From the NCBI RefSeq assembly GCF_963422355.1, contig NC_085101.1:2579701-2643700 (forward strand): a DNA stretch of 64,000 bases, written 5' to 3'. Positions 23,021 to 35,719 of this stretch are shown here, piece by piece. The notes beneath the pieces are model-generated. The model saw only the letters and a program-made list of their open reading frames with translations, searched no databases and was not told where the DNA came from. Numbering within the stretch: the first letter of the stretch is position 1; the number at the start of each line of letters is the position of its first letter. Position numbers and translations under genes: made by a program. The DNA comes from Corticium candelabrum (taxonomy: Eukaryota > Porifera > Homoscleromorpha > Homosclerophorida > Plakinidae).

Positions 23021-23890
23021 ATAACATTTACTTCAAGCACATCACAGTACATCGCTCGTTCTTGTCTAAGAAAATCGAAGATAACGGAATAACTTATACC
23101 GATCGATTTGTCTTGGTAAGATCTACTCATACAAGTTAAGTTTATTTTTGTGGGACTTCGCCTTTAATTGGAAGTCACAACTTGATGTCTAGAGTCTATA
23201 ACATCTGGTCTGGTCAGTGTACTACTGCGCAAGCCCAGTTTTCTCCAATTTCATTGAAAACGCCTTTCACAAAGCCTTCAGCTCTGCCAATCTTTTCAGC
23301 ACCTTCTTTTGCGGAAAACGTCTTACAGAAGAATCAGATTCTAGAAAGGTCTAGAGACAAGCAAGTAAGCAATTCATAACAATTCTAAGCTGATATGTCT
23401 ATTTAGGGCGTAAACGTTTGCGTGTCGTCGAGGCATTCGTTTACTATTGTTTACGAAGACTTCGGTGAGAAAAGCATTGTCCGTGGTTAATTAATGCTTG
23501 TGTGCATTATGTACTAGACGAATCTTTCGTTCTTTACCCATACCAGCAGGGGCGTACTGTAACCTCTAGAAATGGGCGGGATTAACTTCACGATGCTTTC
23601 ATTCACACCTGATATTACGGACACGCCTCCTGTTATTGTCTTCTAATTGACTGATACGGTAGAATAAGTGGCTGCATGATTCAGACTGGACAAGTGTGGT
23701 GTTCATACTATATACAGATTTTGTCCTCACACGTATTTACAGTCCACAATTATATAACTACGTCTACAAATGATGGGGCTATAGTCAGGTCTAGCCCATG
23801 CCAAGCTACTGCCCTGCTAACTGTCTGTATGATTTTTTATTGAATTTTTTCATTCATTAATAAAATTTTGCGGTTGTCTCGTAGTAGAGT
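23021..23890. other. No gene seen
   Basis: No coding exon, RNA or terminal repeat recognised in this stretch before the tetranucleotide array. Confidence 0.35.
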
Positions 23891-23919
23891 TCATGTGCAA
23901 CTGTAACAATTTGTCCGTG

Positions 23920-24490
<571 letters not shown>

Positions 24491-24599
24491 CACATATATT
24501 TGAACCTTTAATTATTTCACATTTTGCAATGCAGGATACTATGTACTGTCCAGCTACTAGCAGTGTTCATCAACTAAACTAGGCTAAAATTTAACCTCG

Positions 24600-27500
24600 T
24601 GTACAACAAAACGAGGACTGCACTTAATAAATACAGTGTACAAGCAAAGACTCCAGTACCAACTAGTGGTTAAAGTACTGGGTAGCAAAGAGGTCTCGTC
24701 TGTTGTCTTTAGACAGCGAATATAGCATTCTAGAGATGACTCTAGCATTAAACTTGTGGAGCTAAATAGAAAAGAGTTTGGACCAGAAGTCGATAAACTT
24801 CGCAGCGTTCGGTCGCCCCACTTTGTCCGATGACTTCTTTGATAATTTTCACAGGATTTTCCACCCATCGATCTCCCAAGCTCCAAAATGCTCAATTAAC
24901 AGTGGAGTTACAGTGGCAATTATGCCATCTGGTAATTGCTGTTTGCTGTATTTCTCTTTCTTTCTGTCTGCTCTCCTCTCTGCAGCGGCACCACTAACAC
25001 CAGCAGATGATGGAAAGATGTCACTTCTCCATGGGTAGGCGAGGGAGATATCTAGGTGATTGGTCAACGTTGTTTCCAATGTCCGAGTAAAAAAAATACG
25101 ATGTCTGGGTTGTTTTCTGTGGTTGTATAAGGACTCCTCGGCTCCCTACGGTGGTGGAAATGCAACTCAAGGAAACAATCAGATCAGACGGTCGAAATCG
25201 ATTCGTGAGATCATACCGGCCCGCCACCAGTCTTACAGGTCAGCAATGGTATCCACTGTTATCTATAAGAGCTCCACAACTGCATGTCGTTGTCCAGCTG
25301 GAGAAGGCTATTGGTAAACCCAAACGAAGGAAGGACGCCAACCTAAAATCGCAAGAATGGAGTGCGAACACTTCTGATGTAGGGATAGCATTAAGCCAAG
25401 CCACAGCGTCCTTAACTGTTGTTGAGCGTAGGCGGGCTGCATCTCTGGCAGTGGGGGCATTTTCGAGTAGATACTGAGCATTGAAAGAAGCAGTAACAGA
25501 AGATCAGAAGATAGCTTTTGTTGAATTTTCCCAGTACGTGGCAGGTAGTCGGAGATATGTTTTCTGGAGGGACAGACCTTGCTAAGGCCTCACTGATTGG
25601 AGCAGTTGAAGAGCTTGAGAGGCTGTCGATTATAGGTCGTAAAACAGGGAATCGGAATGGCAGCTCTGTAAAAACGTTGACCCTAGATGCAACAAAGCTG
25701 CTTGTCTCATTGACAGCAAAGGAATCATTCCGAAACCGTCCATTCTGATAGGTAAATAAGCCCGATTCCAAATCATGTTATCAACCATGTCATAGCCTAA
25801 GAGGTAAAGAGAAGATTTCTTTTGTCCCAGAGTCATGGATTGTAGAAGCATAAACTAGCAAATAACGATGGACTGCTTGGGTCAAATGGCTATGGTAGGG
25901 GACGTAACAGCATCGTAACAGCAGCAGTGCACTTTGAACATCATGCAATTTGGTAAGCAAATCGCACAGTGAGTGCTTTTACTGGGCTATGGTGGCACAA
26001 GAGGCTGTAACGAATGACATCGAACCAGTCGGAGAACCAAGAAAGAGTGCACCCTCACAAGACACAGGAATTTCGTCAAACCCTTTAACAGCAGTCGAGG
26101 ACGATTGAGAGAATCTCTCTCACTTTTTGTCTGCTATGCCTAGCTTGATGGCTGAGAAGGTCTCCTTCAAGTCATGAAACGCAGCCGAAACAGATTTCGC
26201 CTCTCCTAGCACAAATACACCATCCAGGTAGGCCAGTACGCGTACTTGAGAGTAGGATTTCTGAATCTTAGTTAAGACTGGATGAATGGCCATAGCAAAA
26301 AGAACAGGACGCAGATAGTCTTCTTGATGAATTCCCTCTTCAGATGGAATTGCTACCATAGGGGAACTCTGCATGAAGACAAGGGAGCTGGGTTTGCCAT
26401 ACATTTGAATCGCATGGTTGTACAAGTCAGGAAAGGTAAGAGAAACTTGTTCCTTGATCTGGTCTCTGCTGACAGAATTGAACGCGTACTTAATATCTGA
26501 CTTCTAAGCGATCCAGTTGGGATTAGATTCCAAAGTGAGACTTATATGATGTGCTATCAACTCTGTACCACATTTCGTCGACACACAATGCTGAATGGGA
26601 CAGAAAACTTCATTAAATTCTTCCTTTTTTTGTGAACACTTAGTCCTGGCTGTAAGTCGGCGAATAGATTCCCCGATGGCAAAGGGTCTCACATCACCAC
26701 TTGGCTTGGGCAGAGCGATCAGTCTTGAAGAAAAAAGAGGGTGGCAGCCACATTGGGCAATATTTCCTTAGCAAATGCCGAACAGGCAGAGAAAAGACCA
26801 TTTCGCAGTGTCCTCATTTTTCAGTAGGATTTTATAATGCCCGAAACACCAACCACTACGACCAGCATCAGATCCACGTGGAGCTTGCCTGATCGAATCG
26901 AAAAGTAACGACCTAATCAAGGTGATGGACTCACGACCAACAATGGCTGCAGGGGGAGAGATGAAGATCTGGGAGGGTGTTTGGGGATCAACTTCCTTGC
27001 TGTAGCCTCAGTGGATGGAGCCATACCGTTACTGGTTGAAATTCTAGACGCACGTGTCAACTCCCCTCATCTCACTAGCCTCAGAGCAGCCGCTTTTCTT
27101 GCATTATTCCCAGTTGTGGGTGACTTCCTGGGAAGAGCGGCGCGCAAGCTAATGAGGTCCGACCAATTCCAGCTGATAAACTGGTGGTAAGCAGCCTTCA
27201 CATCACGTAAAACATGTTTTCATCCCCTCTCCAGAGGAGTGAGGTGCATGCGAAGCAGTATAAACGGGATATTCCGTGCTAACTGATCAGATAAATCATT
27301 TTGAATCTTTCCAAGTGCTATGACACGGCAATCTTGGAAACATGCTTTGACTGTAAGATGGATAGTTTGGACAACTCTGGGAGGTGCAGCTTTCAGAATG
27401 TCTTCTACTGTAAGATCACGGATGTAATCTTACGCAGTAGTTTCCGTATCCACATTCATGTTCTGAGAAAGTGCGGAGTCCAGGAACGTCGTTGATGAAA

Positions 27501-27800
27501 CGCGAGTGGGTTGAGTATCAGCGGAAGAAGCTTGAAAAGAGACGTTAGCTTCCAAATTTCCACAGTAAGATGTGAAAGAAACACGCTCCCTCTGTTCCTG
27601 ACCAGACCGTTGATGCCGAGATCTGCATTGAGACGAATGTTGACCCAGTTTCAAAAACCAGTTCGAGCAGAAAGAACATTGATGAAGACGCAAGCGAGAG
27701 ATGAAATCATTCGGAAAGAGATTGGGATAGTAAACTTGCCGAAAATGCAAAGAACGCGATGAGCGGTGCCAGATACTTTGCAGGACTGATGCGGACAAGG
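24600..27800 (-). mobile_element. Degenerate LINE with zinc finger, RT and restriction-like endonuclease
   Basis: In minus-strand order: an N-terminal zinc finger (CSFCSNWFLKLGQHSSQC, about 27700), RT start (RPFAIGESIRRLTA, about 26690), RT palm (QEDYLRPVLFAMAIHP and AYLDGVFVLG, about 26340-26210), post-RT segment (LPIRMDGFGM, MRQAALLHLGS, about 25750), RDAARLRS...AVAWLNAIP and CSCGALIDNSG (about 25430-25240), then PLLIEHFGAWEIDGW (about 24880). The order is that of the fragments at 7.6-10 kb, but the sequence is a different subfamily. The RT motif YxDD reads YLDG and many frames are broken, so it is dead. Its 3' side meets a tetranucleotide array. Confidence 0.7.
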
Positions 27801-27856
27801 TTCAGAACGAGATATCAAGAGACAGAGGGAAAAATGCAAAACGAGCAGACCCATTT

Positions 27857-27889
27857 GTTTGTCTGTCTGTCTGCCTGTCTGTCTGTCTC

Positions 27890-27922
<33 letters not shown>

Positions 27923-28105
27923 GTGTTTGTTCCTCTGTCTGTCTGTTTGTCTGTCTGTCTGTCCAATACATATATTTCATACATTGAAACTAGTACACTC
28001 ACACTAAACTGTAAAACAAACAAGCAAGCCCGCAGGCCCTACGCTAAAACTAGCTGTTAACGCCTCTCTGTCTGTCTGTCCCTCGGTCAGTCTGTCTGTC
28101 TGTTT
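27857..28105. repeat. (GTCT)n tracts between two LINE copies
   Basis: GTCT repeats at 27857-27962 and 28065-28105 separate the 5' end of one LINE from the truncation point of the next. The 60 bp after the first tract (CATATATTTCATACATTGAAAC) is similar to 29530-29560 and 24490-24520, suggesting a shared LINE end next to each tract. Confidence 0.8.
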
Positions 28106-28109
28106 GTAT

Positions 28110-29500
28110 TTTAGTAGTGTATATTTTCATAAATCACAGTTTTACAATCAAATGCAAAAGTACAGATGGATACAAAATACATGGCTGAAAAGAAATGGAA
28201 AAGCAGTTTCTCTTCTGCCTGCAGATTGACTTGGAAGTAGTTCGACAAAAACTTTCACTAATGGCAATAGGTCCTACGTCATTATTAGATTTTGGCAAGC
28301 ATTGAGTCGTAAAGAAGACCAAAGCTCAGCTATTGATCCAGGAAGGCATCTGTTGGCAATGCTGTCAAAACGATACTCTGACAACTCCTAATTTTCTGTC
28401 ATATGTTTGAAGTGCTCAAACCGCCACTCTGATAGCACTGTTTCTGAAGCCTTAGGAAATGCTTGACAACACTGATCATTGTAGCCATTGACAAAGGAAA
28501 TGAAGTTGGCAATAAAGGTGGAGGTGTTACGTCATTGGCTTTAGGTGGAAGTTTGACCCTGAGCTTGGCCACTGTATCTGATGATGCATATGCCAGGCAA
28601 TTACTTGTCAATACCTTGGCAAATCTAGAAAGCTTCCCAGACTTTACTTATCTCCCGACTTCTCTTCTTGATTCAGATGCAGAATCATGTTTAGTGCTGC
28701 GAGAACGATATTCTTGAGATGAACAGAACTTTCTCAGTGAAACTCTAGGAACTGATTTGTACAATGATATCACTATTCTAGAACATACCCGTTCTCCCAG
28801 GACATATATGTCGACAATCGCATGAGACTCTCACGCGAACCTCATGAGACTCTTATGAGATTTTTACATAGGGTAGTGCAAAGCGCCATTTGTGGAATCG
28901 AAGAGAAAAGTTTCTAAATTGACTCATCTGCTGGACTTTGCTGGATATTGCGTAGAGCCACTAAACAACAATTTTGAAACAGTGGCTTGCTGGCAGGATT
29001 GATTGTTTGTACAGTTCTGGGAGGGTGTACTTGAAGAAAGCCGATTAGAAAAATTCCATAAACTGCCATGCAGACTACTCCAGATCAACTGGCGGCGCAT
29101 TCAATGTGGGATGTGTTACATTTCTCTCCTTAGGTGTTACATTTTCTTGACAAGGTGAAAAGGTCGGGGGCGCTGGATGTAATGGCGCATTTGAAAATAT
29201 ATCGTTGGGTTGATCTTGACCAGAAACGTCCCAAAAGCTTGCTTTACTGCACTGAGATAAATATTGACCTAGCTTTATAAACCATTTTCGACAGTATTCG
29301 CACTGACGTATAACTTCCAACGAAAAACATAAGCTTCAGGATCGAACATCGTCTGCATTTGTGAACTTTCCGTACATGGATGAGTCAAGATCTGACGAAA
29401 CCTTCCAGATACAGAGCAAGAAGGAAACGGCCAAGTTGCAGATTCTTGAGACATCACACAAAAGACAGAGACAAAAGTTTCGCATATTTGTCAACAACAT
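28110..29500 (-). mobile_element. 5' part of a second LINE copy, cut off at (GTCT)n
   Basis: In minus-strand order: an N-terminal zinc finger (CEYCRKWFIKLGQYLSQC, about 29290), the pre-RT segment (DTVAKLRVKLPPKANDV, about 28550, resembling the KHP...PPP segment before the RT of related LINEs) and the start of RT (QCLPKSNNDVGPIAISES, about 28300). The rest of the RT and the endonuclease are absent; homology stops at the (GTCT)n tract near 28105. Frameshifts are frequent. Confidence 0.6.
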
Positions 29501-29699
29501 CCGGGGTCGCTCTGTCTGTCTGATTGTCAAACCATATATTTTCAAACATTAAACTATCATACACCCATTAAGGAAAGCAACTAAATACTACCCAAACCAA
29601 TAGGGATTGCTTCTACCTACAACTATTTATGTTTATGTAGCTGTTTTGATCTAAACAATCTTCATCATTTTTCTTTCAATCACTCTAGCATTTGATTGT

Positions 29700-30150
29700 T
29701 TTAGACACACAGTAAACACAGATTTCCAGTATAACTTGAAGATTGATGCATTTGGCTTTCCATGTTTGCGTCTCTTGAGAGCTGTGATAGTTTCTTCAAA
29801 TAGTCTTCAGCTTTCTCTCCCCAGCAGCCAAAATGTTCGAAGGCTATAGGCACAAATGTTGGTCGAAACCTCCAGGCAAGAGCTCCTGGTCGTACTTTTT
29901 GATCTTCAGGTTTTGATCTCTTCTGGTTGCCGCTGCTAAATTTCTCAGTTGCAGCTGATAAAAATTTTATGTCAGGGATGAGCCAGTACAATATGCACTT
30001 CAAGATCCAACCCGATGCTGAATCAAACACGACTATGTCTGATCTGTATTCAGAATTGACATGTCATCCCCTGGGTTCTTTTACGGGATCTAATTCCGTT
30101 GACTCAAACAGTATGACACGCTGAAACCATGTTATTATGGTTGAATACCA
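29700..30150 (-). mobile_element. 3' end of a third LINE copy
   Basis: A 109-codon minus-strand frame resembles the endonuclease-to-end region of restriction-like-endonuclease LINEs: RSDIVVFDSASG (core aspartate), LSAATEKFSSGNQKR, then PIAFEHFGCWGEKAEDYL, equivalent to PLVVETLGLW in the 7.6-kb copy. Upstream on the minus strand (to about 30150) homologous sequence continues with a stop. Another GTCT tract lies at 30170-30197. Confidence 0.6.
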
Positions 30151-30199
30151 AGCCGCTTCCAGTCTTACATGTCTGTTTGTCTGTCTGTATGTCTGTGTA

Positions 30200-31680
30200 A
30201 AACTAATCTAAATATAGAAATATGCTGACTCTAAGTTGGTCAAGAACTAATTAATGCGTTTAAATTGGCAAGACCTTTTCTCTCTGTGCTGTATTGAAAT
30301 TTGTGTACTTCGGGTACGTACATGTAACGGACCGACCGCGTAAATTGAATCAGCAATTGTCATATGGATGATTCAGTGCTTTTCCTACAAAACATTTTAT
30401 GCGTACGTGTACGCAAGTTTTGCCTTCTGTACGCAAGCCCAACCTGTCTCCTTGTGTCACATGTAGTAAAACAGGTAGATGACTAATTCGAACTGACATT
30501 TAATATACTTCAAGTAATCCAGTAATCTTTGATACCGCATTTACCTGAGGTGAACCCTTGCATTTCATTCAATGATTGCTTTGTATACAAAAAATAATTA
30601 TTAAGTCTTAGGTATTATACTGCAATGCATCATACAGTTCATTGTAAAGATAGAAGTCCTTCTAATGCTGTTACATTTCAATCACAGCTCTAAAATTCCT
30701 TAACCCAAACATTCCTCGACAACTTTTACGCAAGTCAATTGGGAGTTGCCAGAAAAAGGGACCGATTCACGGCAGAACGGACCGATGGTCCGACATAACG
30801 ACGATACCAGATAAGTGCAATTTTTACAAGGCAACACATGCGTTTATACAAACTGAATTGGTGTCCCTTTTCGGGAGTCAACTCTATTATGTCTTTTAGC
30901 TAGATGAGTGAGGTGGAATCTGATTTCGCTGACTACGATACTGAAGAGCATAGAATACTGAGTGCTTCCAAATTACATTATAATGAATGAGAAAGTTTCG
31001 CAGCTATGGCTCTACGTGACTACCTATAAGGAAAGAATACCTTTGGCAAAATTCTTAGCCACATCAATCACTATTCAGCCTTAGCTACCAACAGCACTGA
31101 ACTAACGTTGTTGCAAAAGTGGTGTACTAAATCTCGCTCAACAATCCTTTCATTTTGGCTATTACAGTAGATTTCCTTGTAGTCGGTTATTTTTGGGTGT
31201 TGAGGATTGGGAAAAAAGCTGTATGAGTGATGACTACACCAATCTTTTAAAAAGTTCTTAGTTACGTTGTTGATATTCGTAGCAGTAAAGCTGACTTTAG
31301 AAAACTATGGTTTACTTAAAGCAATTTTTGTTGTATTACAGACATGTAATTCAATTGATCATGAAAAATAAAATCCCGGCAGATTTAAGGACTACCTTTT
31401 TTATGTAGAAATTCACTGCCACATCCAATAATAAATCGTTGAAAACTGCGTAGACAAAATTTTGAATTGATATTATTCTTTACAGTTTGATTTAAACACC
31501 TCTTTCTCTCTTTTCAGGTTTACGTTAAAAATGCACAATAAAATTAGCCTATAATTATATAGTATAAGTATGTAAAAAGGTTGTGTTTATCAGTATAAAT
31601 CTGACAATTATTAAACTGATAATTGATTTAGACCTAAACTAGGTTTTCCTTTTTATTTGTTTACCTTAAATTTTAGGTAG
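30200..31680. other. 5' flank of the receptor kinase gene
   Basis: AT-rich, no gene seen. Sequence just before the start codon ends in TTAAATTTTAG (about 31667-31677), which could be a splice acceptor for an untranslated 5' exon. Confidence 0.4.
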
Positions 31681-31698
31681 GTTTTGCCAAATCTCAGC

Positions 31699-34600
31699 AT
31701 GAAGTTGTCTTTGTATCCATTGCTATCGACTCTCTTCACTGCACAGTACATGCTAAAGAAGAGCTCATCTCTAAGTCAAATCACAGAAGACGAAGTACAA
31801 AAGTCAACACCAGTTAACACCTTATCTACTGACACACTAAACAAAGAAACTAAAGCAAATTTAGGTTTCAGCAGTAGCTGTCAGTCTCCCTATAAGTGGG
31901 AGCGCTTTGATTCTTGGACTTGCAATACACCGCAGGTTTCTCAGTTTGAATCTGCACAATTATTTATCAAATCATCGAGAGAACCGAAAGATTATCTTTA
32001 CAGGATATTGCTTTTTGGAGGAAAGAACAAACCACATAACTATGTACCGCCAGGTTTCGAACTTCAAAACACGACATGGATTTATTACGAAGAAACAAAC
32101 TCTTGGAAACCAATCGATAATTTCGCAAACGGACCGCCGGCGATGAGCGCACTAAGGCTAGTGACTCTTTGTAGTTCAGATGCTATTGTGGTGCAGCTCT
32201 ATGATATCAACAGCACTTGGACTTTTACGACTAAGCAACTAGAATGGAAGCGAGTAACGATTGAAGGTTGTGGACCACATGACACGAGTGATATTGTATA
32301 CATATATCTTGTTGCTGCTGTAGCCGTAAAAAATTCGAATTCTTCGTGTGCTTGTAATGAGGATGTACTCGTCTTCGTATTTGAAGGCGGAGAATCGATG
32401 AATCAACTTGCCTGTTACAGGCTCAGCTGTGTGATTGAACATACAAAGTATCGTTGGCAGAAAGTCGGAATCTATTCACTTCGTACCGATCGTATTCAGA
32501 CTGTTCCTATTGGTATATCTGCTCCGCCAGGGAAAATACTATTTTTCCTTGTTGAGAAATGCATTTTAACATATTCCGTAAAGAAATCAAGTTGGAACAA
32601 ATCAAAAATGTGTTTTCAAGTTGATCCTACAACCGATTCAATTTTCAGACCTATATTTTTGTCTGATACTGGAGAGATTCTCTTCTTTACAAAAAATCAT
32701 TCAGTTATTCGACTGTCTCTGTCTAATACGTCTACGTTCTTAGAAAACATCTTGGGGTATAGTCCAAACATAGAAGAAGTGTATTCTGTACGAGAAGTCA
32801 GCGATAGTAAAATGATAGTTTACTTGTCTGAAGAGCATTGCGGCTCAAGCACTTTGATTTTAGAGAGAATCGATGTAGCGAGAGTATGGGTTTGGAAGAA
32901 AATAAAGAAAACCATCTTATTTCCTTCAGATTACGCATTGCAATCTTTTTGGAATGATGTCTGTTATCGGATTGTCGTTTCATCGTCTGACGTTTCTATT
33001 GCAAGCGATCAACTTCTTGTACCACCAGTCCTGTTGTGGTCTCTGAACATGCGGACAATGAAATGGCAACTACAACGTCAGCTAAACGCTACAGGAATAA
33101 ACACTGATGAGTGGTGGCATATTTCAAAAAGCACTAAAATACAGGAAAACGTTTGGCTGATTGTATCAGCCAGCTATACGACTTTGATCACTTCAAACAA
33201 TCACATACAACAAATGACCCATCCTATATCTCGTAGATCCGGCTTCACACTGGTCACAACCAACTCATCCTCAGCTCTGCTGTTTGGAGGTACGGATAAC
33301 TTTGGTTTTGTTTTCAATGATCTTTGGAAATTTTCTCTCACACAGATGATGTGGAAGAATGTGGCCATAACCGAGCACGAATGGAGCGTGCCTCCGCATC
33401 GATTTGGTCATGCTGCCGCAGTCATTGGTTTCGACATGTTTGTTATTGGTGGACATAACGGTAGCATTGTCTGTACCCAAGAATTATGGAAATATAATTT
33501 GATCAATAATTCGTGGAGCATTTTGATAGCAAACAAAAACTTTTTACCTTATCATGTGAGAAGTGATGTAACTTGTCGATTTGCTATGATTGCTCAAGCT
33601 AAAATGTTATGGATTTCAGCTACAGTCTATTCTAATACTCGCCATGATGTGAGCGACAGCTTGTGGATGTTTATTCTCCACTCGCACACATTAACTCATA
33701 TAGCTACTGGACCGACTAGATTGAGAAATAGTGTTATTGACTATATTCTTGCACCGTCGTCTCTTGTATTCTGGCAAGAATATGTGGTAGATTTCGGGCA
33801 CGATTCTACAGGCGTGATGTATATGAAGGTTGGTTGTCCTGGAGGGTTAGCGTCGAGCGACATTTCTCGTAGTCCTTGCGACTTCTGCAAGGTTGGATTC
33901 TACACTTACAATGTAGGATCGACCGAGTGTCTCAAGTGTTCGAAAGGAACAACGACAAAAGAAGAGGGATCGTCATCCATTACGGAATGCAACGTTTGCA
34001 TCGCGGGTTACTGTCTTCATGGGAGATGTCTGGTTGTGAGCAACAATTCAACACAAGTTCCCGTATGCACATGTACTATCGGTTTCACTGGTTCTCGCTG
34101 TCAATACGCAACTTATTATTACATTGGAATGGGAGTTATTGTTGGTATAGCTATTGTAACTATATTTGTGATTGTATTATGGCGCATCATAAAAGCACGA
34201 AGAGCACGAGAATCGGCATTCCGTCATCACATAAAAACATTGAATGATGCGTGGCAGATCAGTTGGAAGGAAATAGGACTGCAAAGTGAAATAGGAGGAG
34301 GAGCATCGGGTAGAGTGTGGAAAGCGCATTATCGTGATATGGACGTTGCTGTAAAAATTCTGATCGGGGACGACGATCCGCAATCGTCGTCAGAATTTGC
34401 GCAAGAAATTAAATTTATGCAAACAATGCGTCATCCTAGTATTGTACTATTTATCGGAGCAGGCACAACGAGTCCACAAGAACAACCGTTTCTCGTTGTC
34501 GAGTTTGTTCAGCGAGGCTCGTTACGTCAGGTACTGGACGACGTCAGTATTGAAATGACTTCAAAACGTAAAATTGCCTTCGCCGTAGACGCTTCGAAAG

Positions 34601-35213
34601 GAATGGAGTTTCTTCACAAATTGGACCCACCGAGAATCCATCGAGATGTAAAGAGTGATAACTTGTTAGTTAGCCAAAGTTGGGTTGTTAAAGTCGCTGA
34701 TTTTGGTCTTGGAAAATCTCTTCGTTCTATGCGCGAACACAGACAGTTAAACAGATATAGGCAATTGATTGACAATCAGTCACAAACAGATTCACTGTAC
34801 GAAATGCGAGAAGACTTTTCTGAAGTTGGTATTGGGACAGTGAGATGGAGTGCACCAGAGTTGTCACGACGACAGAGATACGATGCATCCATCGATGTCT
34901 ACAGGTACTCTTTGACATTCGTATACAGTGGCACTAAAGGATTTCTGTTATATTTTATAACATTTGTTTATTTAGTTTTGGAATTGTCCTTTGGGAGATT
35001 TGGTCACGTGGCTTTCCTTTCGAGCAGTATCGGTTTGGGCACGAAGTCGATGACGCCGTCGAAAGAGGCGAACGTCCAGTCGTTCCAGACGATTGCCCGG
35101 ATGTGTATGCAAATATTATGCAAGCTTGCTGGTCAGGAAGCGCTCGCAACCGACCGTCGTTCAGCGAAGTTGTAGGCTGTCTGGAGAACATGCATCTGCA
35201 CGACGCATGGTAG
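31699..35213 (+). CDS. Kelch-type receptor kinase of the TKL group (2 coding exons)
   Basis: Exons 31699-34904 and 34976-35213, joined across a 71-nt GT-AG intron, code for 1147 residues. Order: signal-like N-terminus, kelch/beta-propeller ectodomain with repeat signatures (LLFGGKN about 105; LLFGGTDNFGFVFNDLWKF about 525; FVIGGHNG, ELWKYNL about 580-610), cysteine-rich GCC2/GCC3-like segment (CDFCKVGFYTYN) and EGF-like domain (about 713-803), one membrane span (VIVGIAIVTIFVIVLW, about 809-826), kinase domain about 855-1140. Kinase residues are complete: glycine loop GGGASGRVW, VAVK (Lys 886), HRDVKSDN (Asp 983), DFG (Asp 1001), SAPE, and after the intron FGIVLWEIWSRG. HRDVKSDN and WSAPE place it with tyrosine-kinase-like kinases. 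It is probably a surface receptor binding an unknown ligand. Without splicing the frame runs into intron and ends wrongly at 35175. Confidence 0.9.
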
Positions 35214-35713
35214 AGTAACAACATTTGAGCTAAAACCGGTCCATCCGAAGTACATGCTGAAACTTACTCGTTGACGCGTACATAGTACTGCTTTAGAGCT
35301 AGTAGACAACGTAGCTATTTAGTATGCTTTTCACCTATCTCTATACTGTCTAGTTCAAAAAATTGCTGCAGTTAATTTATTTGATAAGTTCTATAGCATT
35401 AGTCGCCTTTGCTATAAAGCAGGTTCGTAAACGTGTCTGACTCAGTTGTTTTAAAAATATTACAAGCACATGATAAAAATGTTTCTATAGTTAACGCGCG
35501 TTAGATCACACCTCTCCAATTTATACTTTGGCAAAAATGTCACTCTGTCGTGCCAGCCAGCTCTGTATTTGCTGCAATGACCTAGCTAATTGTCTTAGTC
35601 TGAAAAGCCGTTGCATTTCTAGGCTTACGGCCAGACTAGACTCGTTCACGGAAACTAACTGACGATGTCAAGACCGAGTCCAAGTTGAGCGATAGCAAGA
35701 AGACTTTCTCATC

Positions 35714-35719
35714 AATAAA
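35714..35719 (+). promoter_or_regulatory. Candidate poly(A) signal of the kinase gene
   Basis: AATAAA 501 nt after the kinase stop codon. It is the first canonical hexamer noticed downstream; the cleavage site itself cannot be seen. Confidence 0.4.

Noticed and set aside
27759-28023. Frames on both strands across 27.8-28.0 kb
   Set aside because: Mostly GTCT repeat translation with short unrelated ends.
31684-35175. A single-exon 1163-codon kinase
   Set aside because: The kinase sequence after DVY is only complete if a 71-nt intron is removed; the unspliced end is not kinase-like.
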